This document shows, in pieces, positions 23,523 to 25,595 of a stretch of DNA of 25,595 nucleotides; position 1 is the first letter of the stretch, and each line of letters starts with the position of its first letter. Under the pieces are notes generated by a model. It saw only the letters and a program-made list of their open reading frames with translations, did not search any database and was not told the DNA's origin. The DNA is taken from NCBI GenBank assembly GCA_910577795.1, contig CAJTNW010000007.1, positions 28,884 to 54,478 on the forward strand, written 5' to 3'. The translations under genes and the position numbers were made by a program. The stretch is from an uncultured Christensenella sp. (lineage in GTDB: Bacteria; Bacillota; Clostridia; Christensenellales; UBA3700).

Positions 23523-24338
23523 TTAAGAAAGTATGCCTTTTCTGACCTCCACTTTAAAAAGACCTGCAAGTTCTTTAAGTTGACTATCCGTTATAGTGTT
23601 TAATCTCGGAAGGTGTGCCGTTTTCATAAATATCTCCGATGCCTTTTCCACCGTTTCTATAAGTCCGAAAGTTTCATCAAGAGTTTTACCTGCGCCATAA
23701 ATACCATGCAAAGCCCATACGACTACTCTTGCCAATTTCATCTTTTCCGCCGTTGCTATACCGATTTCATTTGTGCCACAAAGCATCCACGGCAAAACTT
23801 CCACTCCGTCGGGGAATACAACGATACACTCCGTACTCATCTGCCAAAGCGTATGAGTAAACTTTTTTGTATCGAGTTCGTGAACATAAGTCATAGCAAG
23901 CAAGTTTGTCGGATGCGTGTGCATTACCACCCTGTTTTCTGGATCAACCTTTAATCTTTCAATATGGCTCATAAGATGTGCGGGCAATTCACTTGTAAAT
24001 TTACCGCCGTCTACATAACCCCATAAGAGTTCTGCGTTTATCCCATCTTTTGCAATACGGAATAATCCAAGATTTGTTTCGGGATCGCCATTTACATTCT
24101 TGAAATACTTGCCCGTTCCTGTTACGAGAAAATATTTGCCGACAAGCTCTTTTGCATTAAAACCGAGCGGAATGGTTCTCCGCACTTTCGTTATATCTAT
24201 ATGTTCGGCAACTTCTTCTTCGGGAATAAGGTAACTGATATTTCCACCGTTACGCTCGTCCCAACCATGTTTGTACATATTGTCTGCCGTCGCCGCCAAT
24301 TCTTTGACAAATCCGATGTTAGTAATTAGTTCTGCCAT
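23523..24338 (-). CDS. rhaD: L-rhamnulose-1-phosphate aldolase RhaD
   Basis: A 271-residue class II aldolase (E. coli RhaD 274) that splits L-rhamnulose-1-phosphate into dihydroxyacetone phosphate and L-lactaldehyde. The zinc ligands His140 and His142 (HTHPTN) and His211 (WALHGIYG) are present, as is the catalytic Glu117 (TSELPAH), at the same number as in E. coli. The phosphate-binding GGN at 31-33 is also intact. A full Shine-Dalgarno AAAGGAGG lies 11 bases before the ATG and directly after the rhaA stop, so rhaA-rhaD are one transcript. Base composition and codon use are clearly richer in G and C than in the chromosome part at 1-21600. Confidence 0.97.
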   Translation of the reverse strand: MAELITNIGFVKELAATADNMYKHGWDERNGGNISYLIPEEEVAEHIDITKVRRTIPLGFNAKELVGKYFLVTGTGKYFKNVNGDPETNLGLFRIAKDGINAELLWGYVDGGKFTSELPAHLMSHIERLKVDPENRVVMHTHPTNLLAMTYVHELDTKKFTHTLWQMSTECIVVFPDGVEVLPWMLCGTNEIGIATAEKMKLARVVVWALHGIYGAGKTLDETFGLIETVEKASEIFMKTAHLPRLNTITDSQLKELAGLFKVEVRKGILS

Positions 24339-24358
24339 AGCCGTTCGTTCCTCCTTTG

Positions 24359-25595
24359 CTATGCCCGTGCCTTTAAGACACTATCTTCATATTCTTGTAT
24401 TTGTTTGTACCAATCTGCGCCCACAACTTTTTCACGATTCAAATACTCCGCCCATACCGCTTCAAACGGCAATGTTTTGAGTTCTTCCTGCATTATCATA
24501 AGCTCGGTAAAGTTGCTTTTATCCTGTAATTCTCTTAACCGCTCGTTAGGCAATAACAACGCCCATAACAAGGCTTTCTGCATATTGCGCTGTCCGACAA
24601 TCCACGCTGCAAGACGGTTGATGCTTGCATCGAAATAATCAAGTCCTATAAGCACTTTATCCGTTGCATCATTTCTCACGATTTCCTTTGCTATCTCTTT
24701 CAGTTCGTCCTCGAACAGTATAACGTGGTCACTATCCCAACGGACTCCCCTTGTAACGTGCAACGCAACTTTATCATAGAACGCCAAAAGCGCAGGAATT
24801 TTATCCGAAACGTATTCAAGCGGATGATAATGTCCGTTATCCAACAGACAGCAAATATCATTCTTCGCCGCATAGTTCTGATAAAACTCGTTACTGCCTA
24901 CGGTGTAACTCTCAACGCCTATTCCGAACACCTTGCTCTCTACTGCAACGATAACTTTCTTTCTATCGTAACCGCAGGACAATATTTCGTCCAACGATTT
25001 TTTGAGCCTTAATCTCGGCGTAAGTCTGTCGGCGGGAACGTCTTTGTAACCGTCGGGTATCCAAATATTCACAAGGCATTGCGTATTCATCTCGGTTGCA
25101 AAATACTCTGCAATCTTCAAACAAGCCTTGCAATGCTCTACCCAAAACTTTCTGATGCTTTCGTCGGGCGATGATAAGGTAAGCCCGTCTTTTACGTTTT
25201 TATGGCTGAACATTGTAGGGTTAAAGTCTATCCCCTGTAAGCCGATTTCCTTTGCAAAGTCCACCCAAGCCTTAAAATGTTTAGGTTCGTATTTATCACG
25301 GTCAATGTCTGAGCCTACTGCGTAGCTTGCGTGTAAGTTCAAACGCTTTTTACCCGGCATAAGTGCAAAGGCTTTTTTTATATCCGCTTTGAGTTCTTCA
25401 AAGTTTCTTGCTCTGCCCGGATAGTTACCCGTTGTCTGTATGCCGCCCGATGCGGCACCGCCGCCGTCGAGTCCTACGACGTCGTCCCCTTGCCAACAAT
25501 GGATTGACACGGGAATATCTTTGAGTTTTGCAAGCGCAGCTTCGGTATCAACTCCGTATTCTGCGTATGTTTTCTTTGCGTATTCGTACATATTA
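24359..25595 (-). CDS. rhaA: L-rhamnose isomerase RhaA, 5' end beyond the window
   Basis: At least 410 residues of an enzyme that turns L-rhamnose into L-rhamnulose. Family stretches are intact: IPVSIHCWQGDDVVGL, SGGIQTTGNYPGRAR, NLHASYA, GIDFNPTMFSHKN, NIWIPDGYKD, LLDNGHYHPLEYVS with the metal-binding Asp and His, ALHVTRGVRWDSDHV and GLDYFDASINR. B. subtilis RhaA starts about six residues further upstream, and the reading frame stays open to the window edge (AAT before the ATG at 25591), so the true start probably lies outside. The kinase RhaB needed between RhaA and RhaD is not in the window. Confidence 0.96.
   Translation of the reverse strand, partial: NMYEYAKKTYAEYGVDTEAALAKLKDIPVSIHCWQGDDVVGLDGGGAASGGIQTTGNYPGRARNFEELKADIKKAFALMPGKKRLNLHASYAVGSDIDRDKYEPKHFKAWVDFAKEIGLQGIDFNPTMFSHKNVKDGLTLSSPDESIRKFWVEHCKACLKIAEYFATEMNTQCLVNIWIPDGYKDVPADRLTPRLRLKKSLDEILSCGYDRKKVIVAVESKVFGIGVESYTVGSNEFYQNYAAKNDICCLLDNGHYHPLEYVSDKIPALLAFYDKVALHVTRGVRWDSDHVILFEDELKEIAKEIVRNDATDKVLIGLDYFDASINRLAAWIVGQRNMQKALLWALLLPNERLRELQDKSNFTELMIMQEELKTLPFEAVWAEYLNREKVVGADWYKQIQEYEDSVLKARA

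Noticed and set aside
24725..25012. A 95-codon plus-strand open frame
   Set aside because: Antisense shadow of rhaA, whose protein is a full family match.
1..25595. tRNA, rRNA genes and CRISPR arrays
   Set aside because: No cloverleaf with a T-loop, no rRNA core motifs and no regularly spaced repeats were found on either strand.

Overview
The window is from a low-GC, spore-forming member of the Bacillota, most likely an uncultured Clostridia-type gut lineage. Evidence: very AT-rich intergenic DNA, AGGAG-type ribosome binding sites, several TTG starts, a spoIIID sporulation regulator behind a SigmaE-like promoter, a pth-mfd-foldase block and a walJ-(protease)-rlmH block. Genus cannot be told from the window.

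Layout. 1-3400 (minus): a GNAT acetyltransferase coupled by an ATGA overlap to a NUDIX ADP-ribose pyrophosphatase-like gene, then a large lipoprotein foldase with its own promoter and terminator. 3780-9800 (minus): housekeeping genes mfd, pth, tadA, an M14 peptidase and rlmH. 9814-13442 (minus): a CPBP membrane protease, walJ and an NSS sodium symporter. 13530-15764: a COG2426 membrane protein and, divergently, the tRNA thiolase ttcA, whose terminator is shared with the convergent spoIIID. 15969-18012 (plus): a membrane-anchored GH16 glucanase broken by a one-base frame change, a small unknown protein, and a superoxide reductase fused to a BFD-type [2Fe-2S] domain behind a perfect consensus promoter. 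18086-20994 (minus): a four-gene group with two polytopic membrane proteins (DUF5058-like plus partner), an APH-fold kinase and an ABM-like small protein.

20995-21773 has no protein gene, but the minus strand carries a well-defined structured RNA of about 203 nt (promoter, exact start at a closing stem, long rod, intrinsic terminator), 6S-like in architecture. From about 21620 to the right edge base composition rises clearly (by eye from about 30% to the 40s % GC). This part holds a broken DUF1273/SLOG gene, several large palindromes, a second GNAT gene, a frameshifted zinc-ribbon gene and the L-rhamnose genes rhaD and rhaA (rhaA runs off the window). It reads as horizontally acquired DNA containing decayed mobile-element pieces.

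The items most worth a second look are the structured RNA, the superoxide reductase-BFD fusion, the GH16 frame change on an A-AAT-TTG heptamer, the compound palindrome at 22412-22555 and the DUF5058/kinase operon. All calls are from reading the sequence; no searches were run.
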